A DNA stretch of 64,000 nucleotides from Bradyrhizobium sp. Y36. GTDB taxonomy: Bacteria > Pseudomonadota > Alphaproteobacteria > Rhizobiales > Xanthobacteraceae. Where the stretch lies: contig NZ_NWTI01000011.1 in assembly GCF_002531575.1 (NCBI RefSeq), positions 150,429-214,428 of the forward strand, written 5' to 3'. A model generated the notes under the pieces. It saw only the letters and a list, made by a program, of their open reading frames with translations. It did not search any database and was not told the origin of the DNA. A program made the translations under genes and the position numbers. How positions within the stretch are numbered: position 1 is the first letter of the stretch; every line of letters begins with the position of its first letter. Below are positions 1 to 8,793 of the stretch, piece after piece.

Positions 1-627
1 ACCGGCAAATTTGCGCCATTCCGTAAAGGAGTGCGGATTGTGCCAGGCGATTGCCGCGAACGGAATGATGTGCAGCACGATCCATAGCGGTTGTGTCCAC
101 AATTGGAAGCGGCTGATCAGCGTGATGCCGTAGGCCACCAGCGGGATGATCACGACGGCGCTGATGAGATAGCCGATCGGCCGCGGGATCCCGAAGCACA
201 TCTCGAGAGCCGACGCCAGGATCACGGCTTCGATCGCAAAGAAGATGAAGGTGAAGGACGCGTAGATCAGCGAAGTCACGGTCGAGCCGATGTAGCCGAA
301 GCCGGCGCCCCGCGTCAGCAGGTCGATGTCGATGCCGCATTTGGCGGCATAATAGGCGATCGGCACGCCACAGCAGAAGATGATGAGGGAGACCACGAGG
401 ATGGCGGCGGTCGCGTTGGTGACGCCGTAGTTCAGGGTGATGGTGCCGCCGATCGCCTCCATCGCCAGGAACGAGATCGCGCCCAGCGCGGTGTTGGCAA
501 CCCGGGCGGCGGACCAGCGGCGCGCGCTCTTGGCGGTAAAGCGGAGCGCGTAGTCCTCCAGCGTCTGGTTGGCGACCCACTGGTTGTACTGGCGCCTGAC
601 GCGGTCTATTCGCTGCCGCCCTGCCAC
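1..627 (-). CDS. Permease-like membrane protein, N-terminal part (possible transporter-type hybrid sensor kinase), truncated by window edge
   Basis: The first 209 residues are visible on the minus strand; the frame runs off position 1. The start is GTG at 625-627, with an in-frame TAG two codons upstream and a GGAGTGGGG-type ribosome binding site. The protein begins with a basic segment (RIDRVRRQYNQW), then about five hydrophobic segments. A conserved-looking LLTRGAGFGYIGS stretch resembles the NCS1 nucleobase/allantoin permease fold. From general knowledge of Bradyrhizobium, proteins of this type near amide operons are often hybrid histidine kinases with a permease-like input domain; the kinase part would lie outside the window, so this is inference. 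It is divergent from the amide transporter operon with 171 bp between starts, which fits a sensor or transporter for that operon. A plain NCS1 or solute:sodium permease remains possible. Confidence 0.6.
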   Translation of the reverse strand, partial: MAGRQRIDRVRRQYNQWVANQTLEDYALRFTAKSARRWSAARVANTALGAISFLAMEAIGGTITLNYGVTNATAAILVVSLIIFCCGVPIAYYAAKCGIDIDLLTRGAGFGYIGSTVTSLIYASFTFIFFAIEAVILASALEMCFGIPRPIGYLISAVVIIPLVAYGITLISRFQLWTQPLWIVLHIIPFAAIAWHNPHSFTEWRKFAG

Positions 628-706
628 GCTCTACCCCACTCCCGATACGGACCCCGAGCCCTCGCAAATTCCGTACCAAAAGCCTACGTCGGCATTTTGC
701 GGTGCA

Positions 707-728
707 GTATACGCGATCTTGCGTATGC
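707..728. promoter_or_regulatory. Inverted repeat between divergent genes, candidate operator
   Basis: Arms GTATACGC and GCGTATGC are separated by 6 bp (GATCTT) and match at 7 of 8 positions. The site is 71 bp upstream of the binding-protein start at 799 and 80 bp from the divergent GTG start at 627, so one regulator could control both genes. The factor is unknown; a response regulator of the linked sensor is a guess. Confidence 0.45.
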
Positions 729-798
729 TTCCGCTGCCCAGATCCGAGCCATCCTCACGGCGCCAATCGCGTGTTCTCGAACAAAAAGTGGGGTGCTC

Positions 799-2058
799 AT
801 GTCGGACGAAGCAAATAAGGGCCTGTTGTCGCCGCTTCGGCGCAAACTATTGATGGGAATGGCCGCCGTGCCGGCCATCACGATGCTGCCGCGGGGGGCA
901 TTTGCCCAGGCCCCGGCGACCTCGGCGGTCAACACCACGGGCCTTGCCGTCACCGACACCGAAGTGACGGTCGGCATCCTGCACTCGGCGACCGGCACCA
1001 TGGCCATCTCCGAAACCGGCTCGATCCAGGCCGAAAAGCTCGCGATCGAGCAGATCAACGCCGCCGGCGGCGTGCTCGGGCGCAAGATCAAGTTCATCCA
1101 GGAAGACGGCGCCAGCGATTGGCCGACTTTCGCGGAAAAGGCCAAGAAGCTCCTGGTCAACGACAAGGTCGCCGCGATCATGGGCTGCTGGACCTCGGCC
1201 TCGCGCAAGGCGGTGCTGCCGGTCGTCGAGCAATATAACGGCATGCTCTACTATCCGACCTTCTATGAAGGTCTCGAGCAATCCAAGAACGTCATCTACA
1301 CTGGCCAGGAAGCGACCCAGCAGATCCTCGCCGGCCTGAACTGGATCGCCAAGGAGAAGAGCGCCAAATCGTTCTTCTTCATCGGCTCCGACTACATCTG
1401 GCCGCGCACCTCGAACAAGATCGCGCGCAAGCACGTCGAAAACGTGCTGAAGGGCAAGGTTGTCGGCGAGGAATATTATCCGCTCGGCAACACCCAGTTC
1501 AATTCTGTCATCAACAAGATCAAGCTGACCAAGCCCGACGTCATCTTCACCGACGTCGTCGGCGGCTCGAACGTCGCGTTCTACAAGCAGCTCAAGGCCG
1601 CGGGCATCGACCTCTCCAAGCAGGCGCTGCTGACCATCTCGGTGACCGAAGACGAAATCGACGGCATCGGCGGCGAGAACATCGCGGGCGCTTATGCCTG
1701 CATGAAGTACTTCCAGTCGCTCGACAATGCCAACAACAAGGCCTTCGTGTCCGCGTTCAAGAAGATGTGGGGCGAGAAGACCGTCATCGGAGACGTCACC
1801 CAGGCTGCCTATCTCGGCCCGTGGCTGTGGAAATTGACGGTCGAGAAGGCCGGCTCCTTCGACGTCGACAAGATCGCCGCGGCCTCGCCGGGCGTCGAGT
1901 TCAAGGGCGCGCCGGAAGGCTATGTGCGCATCCACGAGAACCATCACCTCTGGTCGAAGACCCGCGTGGGCCGCGCCAAGCTCGATGGCCAGTTCGAGCT
2001 GATCTACGAGACCGCCGATCTCGTCGAGCCGGATCCGTTCCCCAAGGGCTACCAGTAA
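799..2058 (+). CDS. Urea/short-amide ABC transporter, periplasmic substrate-binding protein (UrtA/FmdD/AmiC-like), Tat signal
   Basis: A 419-residue protein of the Peripla_BP type-1 family that captures a small amide or urea in the periplasm for the following permeases and ATPases. ATG at 799 is chosen because it places an export signal at the N-terminus: LRRKLLMGM with R14-R15, a hydrophobic stretch and an AFAQ cleavage region, which suggests Tat export. The mature part starts with the family pattern VTVGILHSATGTMA and has the UrtA-like YNGMLYYPTFYEG region. It is the first gene of a co-directional run ending with formamidase and amidase. UrtA and amide-binding FmdD/AmiC proteins are close relatives, so the substrate cannot be settled from sequence; context favours formamide, acetamide or other short amides. 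Confidence 0.85.
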   Translation: MSDEANKGLLSPLRRKLLMGMAAVPAITMLPRGAFAQAPATSAVNTTGLAVTDTEVTVGILHSATGTMAISETGSIQAEKLAIEQINAAGGVLGRKIKFIQEDGASDWPTFAEKAKKLLVNDKVAAIMGCWTSASRKAVLPVVEQYNGMLYYPTFYEGLEQSKNVIYTGQEATQQILAGLNWIAKEKSAKSFFFIGSDYIWPRTSNKIARKHVENVLKGKVVGEEYYPLGNTQFNSVINKIKLTKPDVIFTDVVGGSNVAFYKQLKAAGIDLSKQALLTISVTEDEIDGIGGENIAGAYACMKYFQSLDNANNKAFVSAFKKMWGEKTVIGDVTQAAYLGPWLWKLTVEKAGSFDVDKIAAASPGVEFKGAPEGYVRIHENHHLWSKTRVGRAKLDGQFELIYETADLVEPDPFPKGYQ

Positions 2059-2207
2059 GGCGCCTGCCAGTAAGGGACGCGGCGTCCGCCGCACCTTCCC
2101 TCACGACCAACCCGCTCCCTGGCGTGGATCGCAAGTCCATGCCGCAAGACCCCGCGTCGCGACTCTGCATCGCGACGCGGGACCCTTATCCCCGACGGAG
2201 GACATCG

Positions 2208-3134
2208 ATGTTCGGCGACTATTCGCTTGGTGATCTCGGCTCCATCTTCGTCATGCAGGGCTTTGCCGGACTGATCCTGTTCTCGGTCTATGTCCTGATG
2301 GCCCTGGGGCTCGCCATCATCTTCGGCCAGATGGGCGTCATCAACATGGCCCATGGCGAGTTCATGATCCTCGGGGCCTACGTCACCTGGATGACCTCCA
2401 ACCTGTTCCAGGCCTATTTGCCGAGCCTGTTCGCCGGCTACTTCTTCCTCGCGATGATCCTGGCCTTTCTCGCATCGGGCGCGCTGGGAATGCTGGTGGA
2501 ATGGGCGCTGATCCGGCACCTCTACAAGCGCCCGCTCGATACGCTGCTCGCCACCTGGGGCCTCAGCCTGATGCTGCAGCAGGCCTATCGTTCCGTGTTC
2601 GGCGCGCGCGAGGTCGGCGTCGAGCTGCCGCAATGGATGCTCGGCTCGTTGCATGTGACGGACAGCATCGAGGTGCCGATCAACGGCGTCTTCGTGATGT
2701 GCCTCACCCTGCTCATCACCATCTCCGTCGCCTACGTCCTCTACATGTCGCGCTGGGGCCGCCAGGTGCGCGCCGTCGTGCAGAACCGCATCATGGCCGG
2801 CGCCGTCGGCATCAACACCGAGAAGGTCGATCGCCTCACCTTCGGACTCGGTTGCGGCATCGCGGGGGTCGCCGGCAGCGCCTTCACCATGATCGGTTCG
2901 ACCGGACCGACGTCGGGACAGCTCTACATCGTCGATACCTTCCTGGTCGTCGTGTTCGGCGGCGCCGCCAGCCTGCTCGGCACCATCGCCTCCGCCTTCT
3001 CGATCTCGCAGACGCAATCGACGCTCGAATTCTTCATGTCGGGCTCGATGGCCAAGGTGCTCACGCTGCTCGCGGTGGTCGGCATCCTGATGCTGCGGCC
3101 GCAGGGTCTCTTCGCCCTCAAGGTTCGCAAATAA
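2208..3134 (+). CDS. ABC transporter permease, LivH/UrtB type
   Basis: A 308-residue inner-membrane permease, first of the two that form the translocation channel. ATG at 2208 follows a CGGAGGA ribosome binding site. It has the LivH-family landmarks GLAIIFGQMGVINMAHGE early in the protein and GLGCGIAGVAGS and VVVFGGAASLLGT near the end, with about eight hydrophobic segments. It lies 149 bp after the binding-protein gene and 17 bp before the second permease, so it belongs to the same transcript. UrtB proteins from urea systems often carry a long extra N-terminal domain; this one does not, and its length matches amide/branched-chain-type permeases. Confidence 0.88.
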   Translation: MFGDYSLGDLGSIFVMQGFAGLILFSVYVLMALGLAIIFGQMGVINMAHGEFMILGAYVTWMTSNLFQAYLPSLFAGYFFLAMILAFLASGALGMLVEWALIRHLYKRPLDTLLATWGLSLMLQQAYRSVFGAREVGVELPQWMLGSLHVTDSIEVPINGVFVMCLTLLITISVAYVLYMSRWGRQVRAVVQNRIMAGAVGINTEKVDRLTFGLGCGIAGVAGSAFTMIGSTGPTSGQLYIVDTFLVVVFGGAASLLGTIASAFSISQTQSTLEFFMSGSMAKVLTLLAVVGILMLRPQGLFALKVRK

Positions 3135-3151
3135 CGGGAAGCAGGCAAGTC

Positions 3152-4294
3152 ATGATCATCAACTCACGCTTCTTCAATCGATCCGAACTCATGGGCTTCA
3201 TTGCCCTGGCCGCGGTGCTGTTCGTGATCCTGCCGCTGACGCTCGACGTGTTCCGCCTCAATCTGGTCGCGAAATACCTGACCTACGCCTTCGTCGCGCT
3301 CGGCCTCGTGCTGTGCTGGGGCTATGGCGGCATCTTGAGCCTGGGGCAGGGCGTGTTCTTCGGCCTCGGCGGCTATTGCATGGCGATGTTCCTCAAGCTC
3401 GAGGCCTCGAGCGTCGAGAACACCAAGATCCAGTCGACGCCCGGCATCCCCGATTTCATGGACTGGAATCAGATCACGGCGCTGCCGTTGTTCTGGCAGC
3501 CGTTCCACAGCCTTACCTTCACCATCCTCGCCATCATCCTGGTTCCCGGCCTGTTCGCCCTGATCATCGGCACGGCGATGTTCAAGCGTCGCGTCGGCGG
3601 CACCTATTTCGCGATCATCACCCAGGCCGTCGCCGCCATCCTCACCATCCTGATCGTCGGCCAGCAGGGCTATACCGGCGGCATCAACGGCATGACCGAT
3701 CTGCGTACGCTCAAGGGCTGGGACATCCGGCCCGACCACGCCAAGATCATCCTGTACTTCGTCGAGGTGGTGCTGCTGTTCGCCTGCATCGGCATCGCGC
3801 AGTTCATCCGCCTGACCAAGCTTGGTCGCATTCTGGTGGCGATGCGCGAGCAGGAGGATCGGGTTCGCTTCTCCGGTTACAGCGTCGCCAATTTCAAGAT
3901 CTTTGCCTTCTGCATGGCGGCGGTCTTCGCCGCGATCGGCGGCGCCATGTTCGCGCTCAATGTCGGTTTCATGTCGCCGTCCTTCGTCGGCATCGTGCCG
4001 TCGATCGAGATGGTGATCTACACCGCGGTCGGCGGGCGCATGTCGATCTTCGGCGCGATCTGGGGCGCCATCCTGGTGAATTTTGCCAAGACCAGCCTGT
4101 CGGAATCCTTCCCGCAACTCTGGCTGTTCGGTCTCGGTGCGCTGTTCATCGCGGTCGTGCTCGCCTTCCCGAACGGTCTATCCGGGCTGTGGGCCGACTA
4201 TGTGCAGCCGCGCATCGATCGGCTGTTCGCCTCGCGCAAGTCGAAGTCGGACTGGAACGGCAATTCGGTCGCCGACGGCGCGCCGGCAGAGTGA
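3152..4294 (+). CDS. ABC transporter permease, LivM/UrtC type
   Basis: A 380-residue inner-membrane permease that pairs with the upstream LivH-like subunit. ATG at 3152 follows GGGAAGCAGG. Landmarks are YGGILSLGQGVFFGLGGY, which is the LivM signature, the ITQAVAAIL segment and a second half with VGGRMSIFGAIWGA. An insert of about 40 polar residues (EASSVENTKIQ onward) after the third membrane segment is typical of the UrtC-like subgroup. The stop is 10 bp before the next gene's start. Confidence 0.88.
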   Translation: MIINSRFFNRSELMGFIALAAVLFVILPLTLDVFRLNLVAKYLTYAFVALGLVLCWGYGGILSLGQGVFFGLGGYCMAMFLKLEASSVENTKIQSTPGIPDFMDWNQITALPLFWQPFHSLTFTILAIILVPGLFALIIGTAMFKRRVGGTYFAIITQAVAAILTILIVGQQGYTGGINGMTDLRTLKGWDIRPDHAKIILYFVEVVLLFACIGIAQFIRLTKLGRILVAMREQEDRVRFSGYSVANFKIFAFCMAAVFAAIGGAMFALNVGFMSPSFVGIVPSIEMVIYTAVGGRMSIFGAIWGAILVNFAKTSLSESFPQLWLFGLGALFIAVVLAFPNGLSGLWADYVQPRIDRLFASRKSKSDWNGNSVADGAPAE

Positions 4295-4304
4295 GGAGGT
4301 GAGC

Positions 4305-5060
<756 letters not shown>

Positions 5061-5107
5061 CGCATGATCCCGGAACGTGGAGTCCGGTTTCCGAACAAGA
5101 TCATGCG
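5061..5107. repeat. Short dispersed palindrome CGCATGATC...GATCATGCG
   Basis: Perfect 9-bp inverted arms at 5061-5069 and 5099-5107, with internal complementary pieces (CGGAA/TTCCG). It begins at the base after the first ATPase stop codon and ends 20 bp before the next start. I recall this arm sequence as common in intergenic spaces of Bradyrhizobiaceae. Folded in the mRNA it would form a hairpin between the two ATPase cistrons. Confidence 0.7.
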
Positions 5108-5127
5108 TAAGAAATAAGGAGCGCGTC

Positions 5128-5817
5128 ATGCTGGCAATTTCCGATCTCCATGTCGCTTACGGCCAGAGCGAGGTGCTGCACGGGCTCAACGTCAAGGTTG
5201 CGCCCAACGAGATCGTCGCGATCATGGGCCGCAACGGCATGGGCAAGACCACGCTGATGAAGTCTCTCATGGGCATCCTGCCCGCGAAGAGCGGATCGGT
5301 GACCATGGACGGCGCCGAGCTCGGCGGCCTCAAGAGTTATGAGCGCGTCGCCAAGGGCCTCGCCTACGTACCGCAGGGCCGCATGATCTTCTCCACCATG
5401 ACCGTGAAGGAGAACATCGAGACCGGCCTCGTCGTCGCGGGCGAATCCGAGGTGCCGGGCGACATCTACGAGCTCTTTCCGGTTCTGCTGGAGATGAAGG
5501 GCCGCCGCGGCGGCAATCTCTCCGGCGGCCAGCAGCAGCAGCTCGCCATTGCCCGCGCGCTTGCGACCAAGCCGAAGGTGCTGCTGCTGGACGAGCCGAC
5601 CGAAGGCATCCAGCCCTCGATCATCAAGGACATGGCGCGCACGCTCAAGCGCATCCGCGACGAAAAGGGGCTCTCGATCGTCGTCTCCGAGCAGGTCCTG
5701 AGCTTCGCCCTCGAGATCGCCGACCGGGTGCTGGTGATCGAGAACGGCGAGATCGTGCGTGACGATCCGCGCGACGCCGTCGATGCCGCGCAGGTCTCGA
5801 AATATCTGTCCGTCTAA
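5128..5817 (+). CDS. ABC transporter ATP-binding protein, UrtE/LivF type
   Basis: A 229-residue ATPase, the second nucleotide-binding subunit of the transporter. ATG 5128 follows AAGGAGCGCGTC. It has Walker A GRNGMGKTT, the signature LSGGQQQQLAIARAL and Walker B VLLLDEPTEGIQPSI. GRNGMGKTT and DEPTEGIQPS are characteristic of UrtE rather than classical LivF, so the transporter core belongs to the urea/amide branch. It is 28 bp upstream of formamidase. Confidence 0.9.
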   Translation: MLAISDLHVAYGQSEVLHGLNVKVAPNEIVAIMGRNGMGKTTLMKSLMGILPAKSGSVTMDGAELGGLKSYERVAKGLAYVPQGRMIFSTMTVKENIETGLVVAGESEVPGDIYELFPVLLEMKGRRGGNLSGGQQQQLAIARALATKPKVLLLDEPTEGIQPSIIKDMARTLKRIRDEKGLSIVVSEQVLSFALEIADRVLVIENGEIVRDDPRDAVDAAQVSKYLSV

Positions 5818-5845
5818 CCAACCGTAGTCAAAGGGGAGCATCTCG

Positions 5846-7075
5846 ATGCCAGAGACACTGATCAAGGTCGATCTCACCAAGTCGGCCTATGAAAATGACA
5901 TGGTGCATAACCGCTGGCACCCCGACATTCCGATCGTGGCCTGGGTCAACCCCGGCGACGATTTCATCATCGAGACCTATGACTGGACCGGCGGCTTCAT
6001 CAAGAACAACGATTCCGCCGACGACGTGCGCGACATTGACCTGTCGATCGTGCACTTCCTGTCCGGCCCGATCGGCGTCAAGGGCGCCGAGCCCGGCGAT
6101 CTCCTCGTCGTCGACCTGCTCGACGTCGGCCCGATGAAGGAGAGCCTGTGGGGCTTCAACGGCTTCTTCTCCAAGCAGAATGGCGGCGGCTTCCTGACCG
6201 ACCATTTCCCGCTGGCGCAGAAGTCGATCTGGGACATCAAGGGCCTCTACACCTCGTCGCGCCATGTGCCCGGCGTCAACTTCGCCGGCCTGATCCATCC
6301 CGGCCTGATCGGCTGTCTGCCCGATCCGAAGATGCTGGAGACCTGGAACAAGCGCGAGGCCGAGCTGATCTCGACCAACCCGACCCGCGTGCCGGGCCTT
6401 GCCAACCCACCGTTCGCGGCGACAGCCCATGGCGGCCGCGCCAAGGGCGACGTGAAGGCCAAGATCGGCGCCGAGGGCGCGCGCACCGTGCCGCCGCGCG
6501 AGCATGGCGGCAATTGCGACATCAAGGATCTCTCGCGCGGCTCGAAGATCTACTTCCCGGTCTATGTGCCGGGCGCCGGCCTGTCGATGGGCGACCTGCA
6601 TTTCAGCCAGGGCGATGGCGAGATCACCTTCTGCGGCGCCATCGAGATGGCGGGCTGGCTGCATCTGAAGGTCGAGGTGATCAAGGACGGCATGTCGAAA
6701 TACGGCATCAAGAATCCGATCTTCAAGCCGTCGCCGATCACGCCGAACTACAAGGACTACCTGATCTTCGAAGGCATCTCGGTGGACGAGGCCGGCAAGC
6801 AGCACTATCTCGACGTCCACATCGCCTATCGCCAGGCCTGTCTCAACGCCATCGAATACCTGAAGAAATTCGGCTATTCCGGCGCGCAGGCCTATTCGAT
6901 CCTCGGCACCGCGCCGTGCCAGGGCCACATCTCCGGCGTGGTCGACGTGCCCAACGCCTGCGCCACGCTGTGGCTGCCGACGGAGATCTTCGACTTCGAC
7001 GTGATGCCGTCGGCGGCTGGACCCATCAAGCACATCACCGGCGATATCCAGATGCCGATCTCGCCGGACAAGTGA
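5846..7075 (+). CDS. fmdA: Formamidase (formamide amidohydrolase)
   Basis: A 409-residue cytoplasmic enzyme of the acetamidase/formamidase family that hydrolyses formamide to formate and ammonia. ATG 5846 follows AAAGGGGAGC. The N-terminus (LIKVDLTKSAYEND, then HNRWHPDIP) and the central blocks LIHPGLIGCLPD, EHGGNCDIKDLSRGS and LHFSQGDGE are those of Methylophilus-type FmdA, at the usual length of just over 400 residues. It lies directly behind the ABC transporter and before fmdB, the gene content known from Methylophilus methylotrophus fmd clusters. The product should supply ammonium from imported formamide. Confidence 0.93.
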   Translation: MPETLIKVDLTKSAYENDMVHNRWHPDIPIVAWVNPGDDFIIETYDWTGGFIKNNDSADDVRDIDLSIVHFLSGPIGVKGAEPGDLLVVDLLDVGPMKESLWGFNGFFSKQNGGGFLTDHFPLAQKSIWDIKGLYTSSRHVPGVNFAGLIHPGLIGCLPDPKMLETWNKREAELISTNPTRVPGLANPPFAATAHGGRAKGDVKAKIGAEGARTVPPREHGGNCDIKDLSRGSKIYFPVYVPGAGLSMGDLHFSQGDGEITFCGAIEMAGWLHLKVEVIKDGMSKYGIKNPIFKPSPITPNYKDYLIFEGISVDEAGKQHYLDVHIAYRQACLNAIEYLKKFGYSGAQAYSILGTAPCQGHISGVVDVPNACATLWLPTEIFDFDVMPSAAGPIKHITGDIQMPISPDK

Positions 7076-7086
7076 CGACGGCGCTT

Positions 7087-7112
7087 CCTCTCCCCGTTCT
7101 TGCGGGGAGAGG
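7087..7112. repeat. Intra-operon hairpin between fmdA and fmdB
   Basis: Perfect 10-bp arms CCTCTCCCCG and CGGGGAGAGG enclose a 6-base loop. There is no T-tract after it, so it is not a convincing intrinsic terminator; it may limit mRNA decay or attenuate downstream expression. Confidence 0.6.
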
Positions 7113-7152
7113 GGCTCCGCACACGCGCTCATCAAATGCGTAGGGATCAACA

Positions 7153-7530
7153 ATGCCGGTCTACGAATATCTCTGTGACGATTGCGGTCCGTTCAAGGAT
7201 CTGCGCCCGATGGCGGAATGCGACGATCCGCAAAGCTGTCCGCATTGCGAGACCATGGCGCCGCGCGTCATTCTGACCGCGCCGAATTTCTTCTGCATGC
7301 CGTCAGACAAGCGCAAGGCGCACGCCGTCAACGAGCGCAGCTCGCACGCGCCGCAGACGCTGGCGCAATACAAGGCTTCGCACGGTCCCGGTTGCGGCTG
7401 CTGCTCGTCGGGCAAGACGGTGAAGGACAAGAGCTCGGCGGACAAGAAGAAGCCGGCGCGGCTGGTGACCAAGACGAAAAGCGGCGCCAAGGGCTTTCCG
7501 ACGGCGCGCCCCTGGATGATCAGCCACTAA
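7153..7530 (+). CDS. fmdB: FmdB-type zinc-ribbon protein
   Basis: A 125-residue protein. The N-terminal 35 residues form the FmdB zinc ribbon: MPVYEYLCDDC, then SCPHC, giving metal-ligand cysteines at C8, C11, C29 and C32. The rest is basic and alanine/lysine rich, with an additional GCGCC cluster near residue 80. FmdB is a proposed regulator or accessory protein in Methylophilus amidase clusters, though its biochemical role is not established. It sits between formamidase and aliphatic amidase in the same direction. Confidence 0.88.
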   Translation: MPVYEYLCDDCGPFKDLRPMAECDDPQSCPHCETMAPRVILTAPNFFCMPSDKRKAHAVNERSSHAPQTLAQYKASHGPGCGCCSSGKTVKDKSSADKKKPARLVTKTKSGAKGFPTARPWMISH

Positions 7531-7566
7531 CGCACCTCAAACCAATAAAAGACAGGAGCGCCCAAC

Positions 7567-8607
7567 ATGCTTCACGGTGACATCTCCAGCAGCAACGACA
7601 CGGTCGGCGTCGCGGTCGTCAATTACAAGATGCCCCGCCTGCACACCAAGGCCGAGGTGCTCGACAACGCCCGCAAGATCGCCGACATGATCGTCGGCAT
7701 GAAGGTCGGCCTGCCCGGCATGGACCTGGTGATCTTCCCGGAATATTCCACGCAAGGCATCATGTACGACTCCAAGGAGATGTACGAGACGGCGTCCATG
7801 GTGCCGGGCGAGGAGACCGCGATTTTCGCCGAGGCCTGCCGCAAGGCGAAAGTGTGGGGCGTGTTCTCGCTGACAGGCGAGCGCCACGAGGAGCATCCGC
7901 ACAAGGCGCCCTACAACACCTTGATCCTGATGAACGACAAGGGCGAGATCGTCCAGAAATACCGCAAGATCATGCCGTGGGTACCGATCGAGGGCTGGTA
8001 TCCCGGCAATTGCACCTATGTCTCCGAGGGTCCGAAGGGCCTCAAGGTCAGCCTGATCATCTGCGACGACGGCAACTACCCGGAGATCTGGCGTGACTGC
8101 GCCATGAAGGGCGCCGAGCTGATCGTGCGCTGCCAGGGCTACATGTATCCGGCCAAGGAGCAGCAGGTCATGATCTCCAAGGCGATGGCGTGGGCCAACA
8201 ATGTCTATGTCGCGGTCGCCAACGCCGCCGGCTTCGACGGCGTCTATTCCTATTTCGGTCACTCCGCGATCATCGGCTTCGACGGCCGCACGCTCGGCGA
8301 ATGCGGCGAGGAGGATTACGGCATCCAATACGCGCAGCTGTCGAAACATCTGATCCGCGACGCGCGCCGCAACGGCCAGTCGCAGAACCATCTCTACAAG
8401 CTGGTCCACCGCGGCTACACCGGCATGATCAATTCCGGCGACAGCCCGCGCGGTGTCGCGGCCTGCCCGTATGATTTCTACAAGAACTGGATCAAGGATC
8501 CCGAGGGCACGCGGGACATGGTCGAGGCGATGACCCGCGCGACGCCGGGGACCGATGAATGTCCGATCGACGGCATCCCGAACGGGTCGTCGGCCTCGAA
8601 TTATTGA
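7567..8607 (+). CDS. amiE: Aliphatic amidase
   Basis: A 346-residue nitrilase-superfamily amidase that hydrolyses short aliphatic amides (acetamide, propionamide) to the acid and ammonia. It is the same length as Pseudomonas AmiE and nearly collinear with it: MxHGDISSSNDTVGVA at the N-terminus, the catalytic glutamate at E59 in FPEYS, the lysine in QKYRKI and the nucleophilic cysteine in IICDDGNYPEIW. Two long stretches after the cysteine also match AmiE as I recall it. ATG 7567 has a GGAG site 11 bp upstream. It is the last gene of the amide operon and defines acetamide-type substrates as probable cargo of the transporter. Confidence 0.95.
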   Translation: MLHGDISSSNDTVGVAVVNYKMPRLHTKAEVLDNARKIADMIVGMKVGLPGMDLVIFPEYSTQGIMYDSKEMYETASMVPGEETAIFAEACRKAKVWGVFSLTGERHEEHPHKAPYNTLILMNDKGEIVQKYRKIMPWVPIEGWYPGNCTYVSEGPKGLKVSLIICDDGNYPEIWRDCAMKGAELIVRCQGYMYPAKEQQVMISKAMAWANNVYVAVANAAGFDGVYSYFGHSAIIGFDGRTLGECGEEDYGIQYAQLSKHLIRDARRNGQSQNHLYKLVHRGYTGMINSGDSPRGVAACPYDFYKNWIKDPEGTRDMVEAMTRATPGTDECPIDGIPNGSSASNY

Positions 8608-8793
8608 GCTGCGTGCGATCCCCCTTTGATGCGCGGATTGGGAATTTCGCGGTGAAAACCGTGGCGCAGTTGCAACATGATCGCCGGATTCCGCCTTGGT
8701 TGCGGATCAAACGGGCGGGTCCGGCCGGTCCGTAGTTCTACGGGACCCCCTCATGGCCTAAGTTCCCTGCCGGAACTGGCTGGGGAGTGTGGC

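Noticed and set aside
91..798. Upstream in-frame extension of the amide-binding protein to about 650 residues
   Set aside because: The extension is the antisense of the divergent membrane protein; starting at 799 yields a proper Tat signal peptide.
8677..8793. ATG start 39 codons upstream of the autotransporter signal peptide
   Set aside because: Polar leader before the signal would block export; GTG 8794 has a good ribosome binding site.
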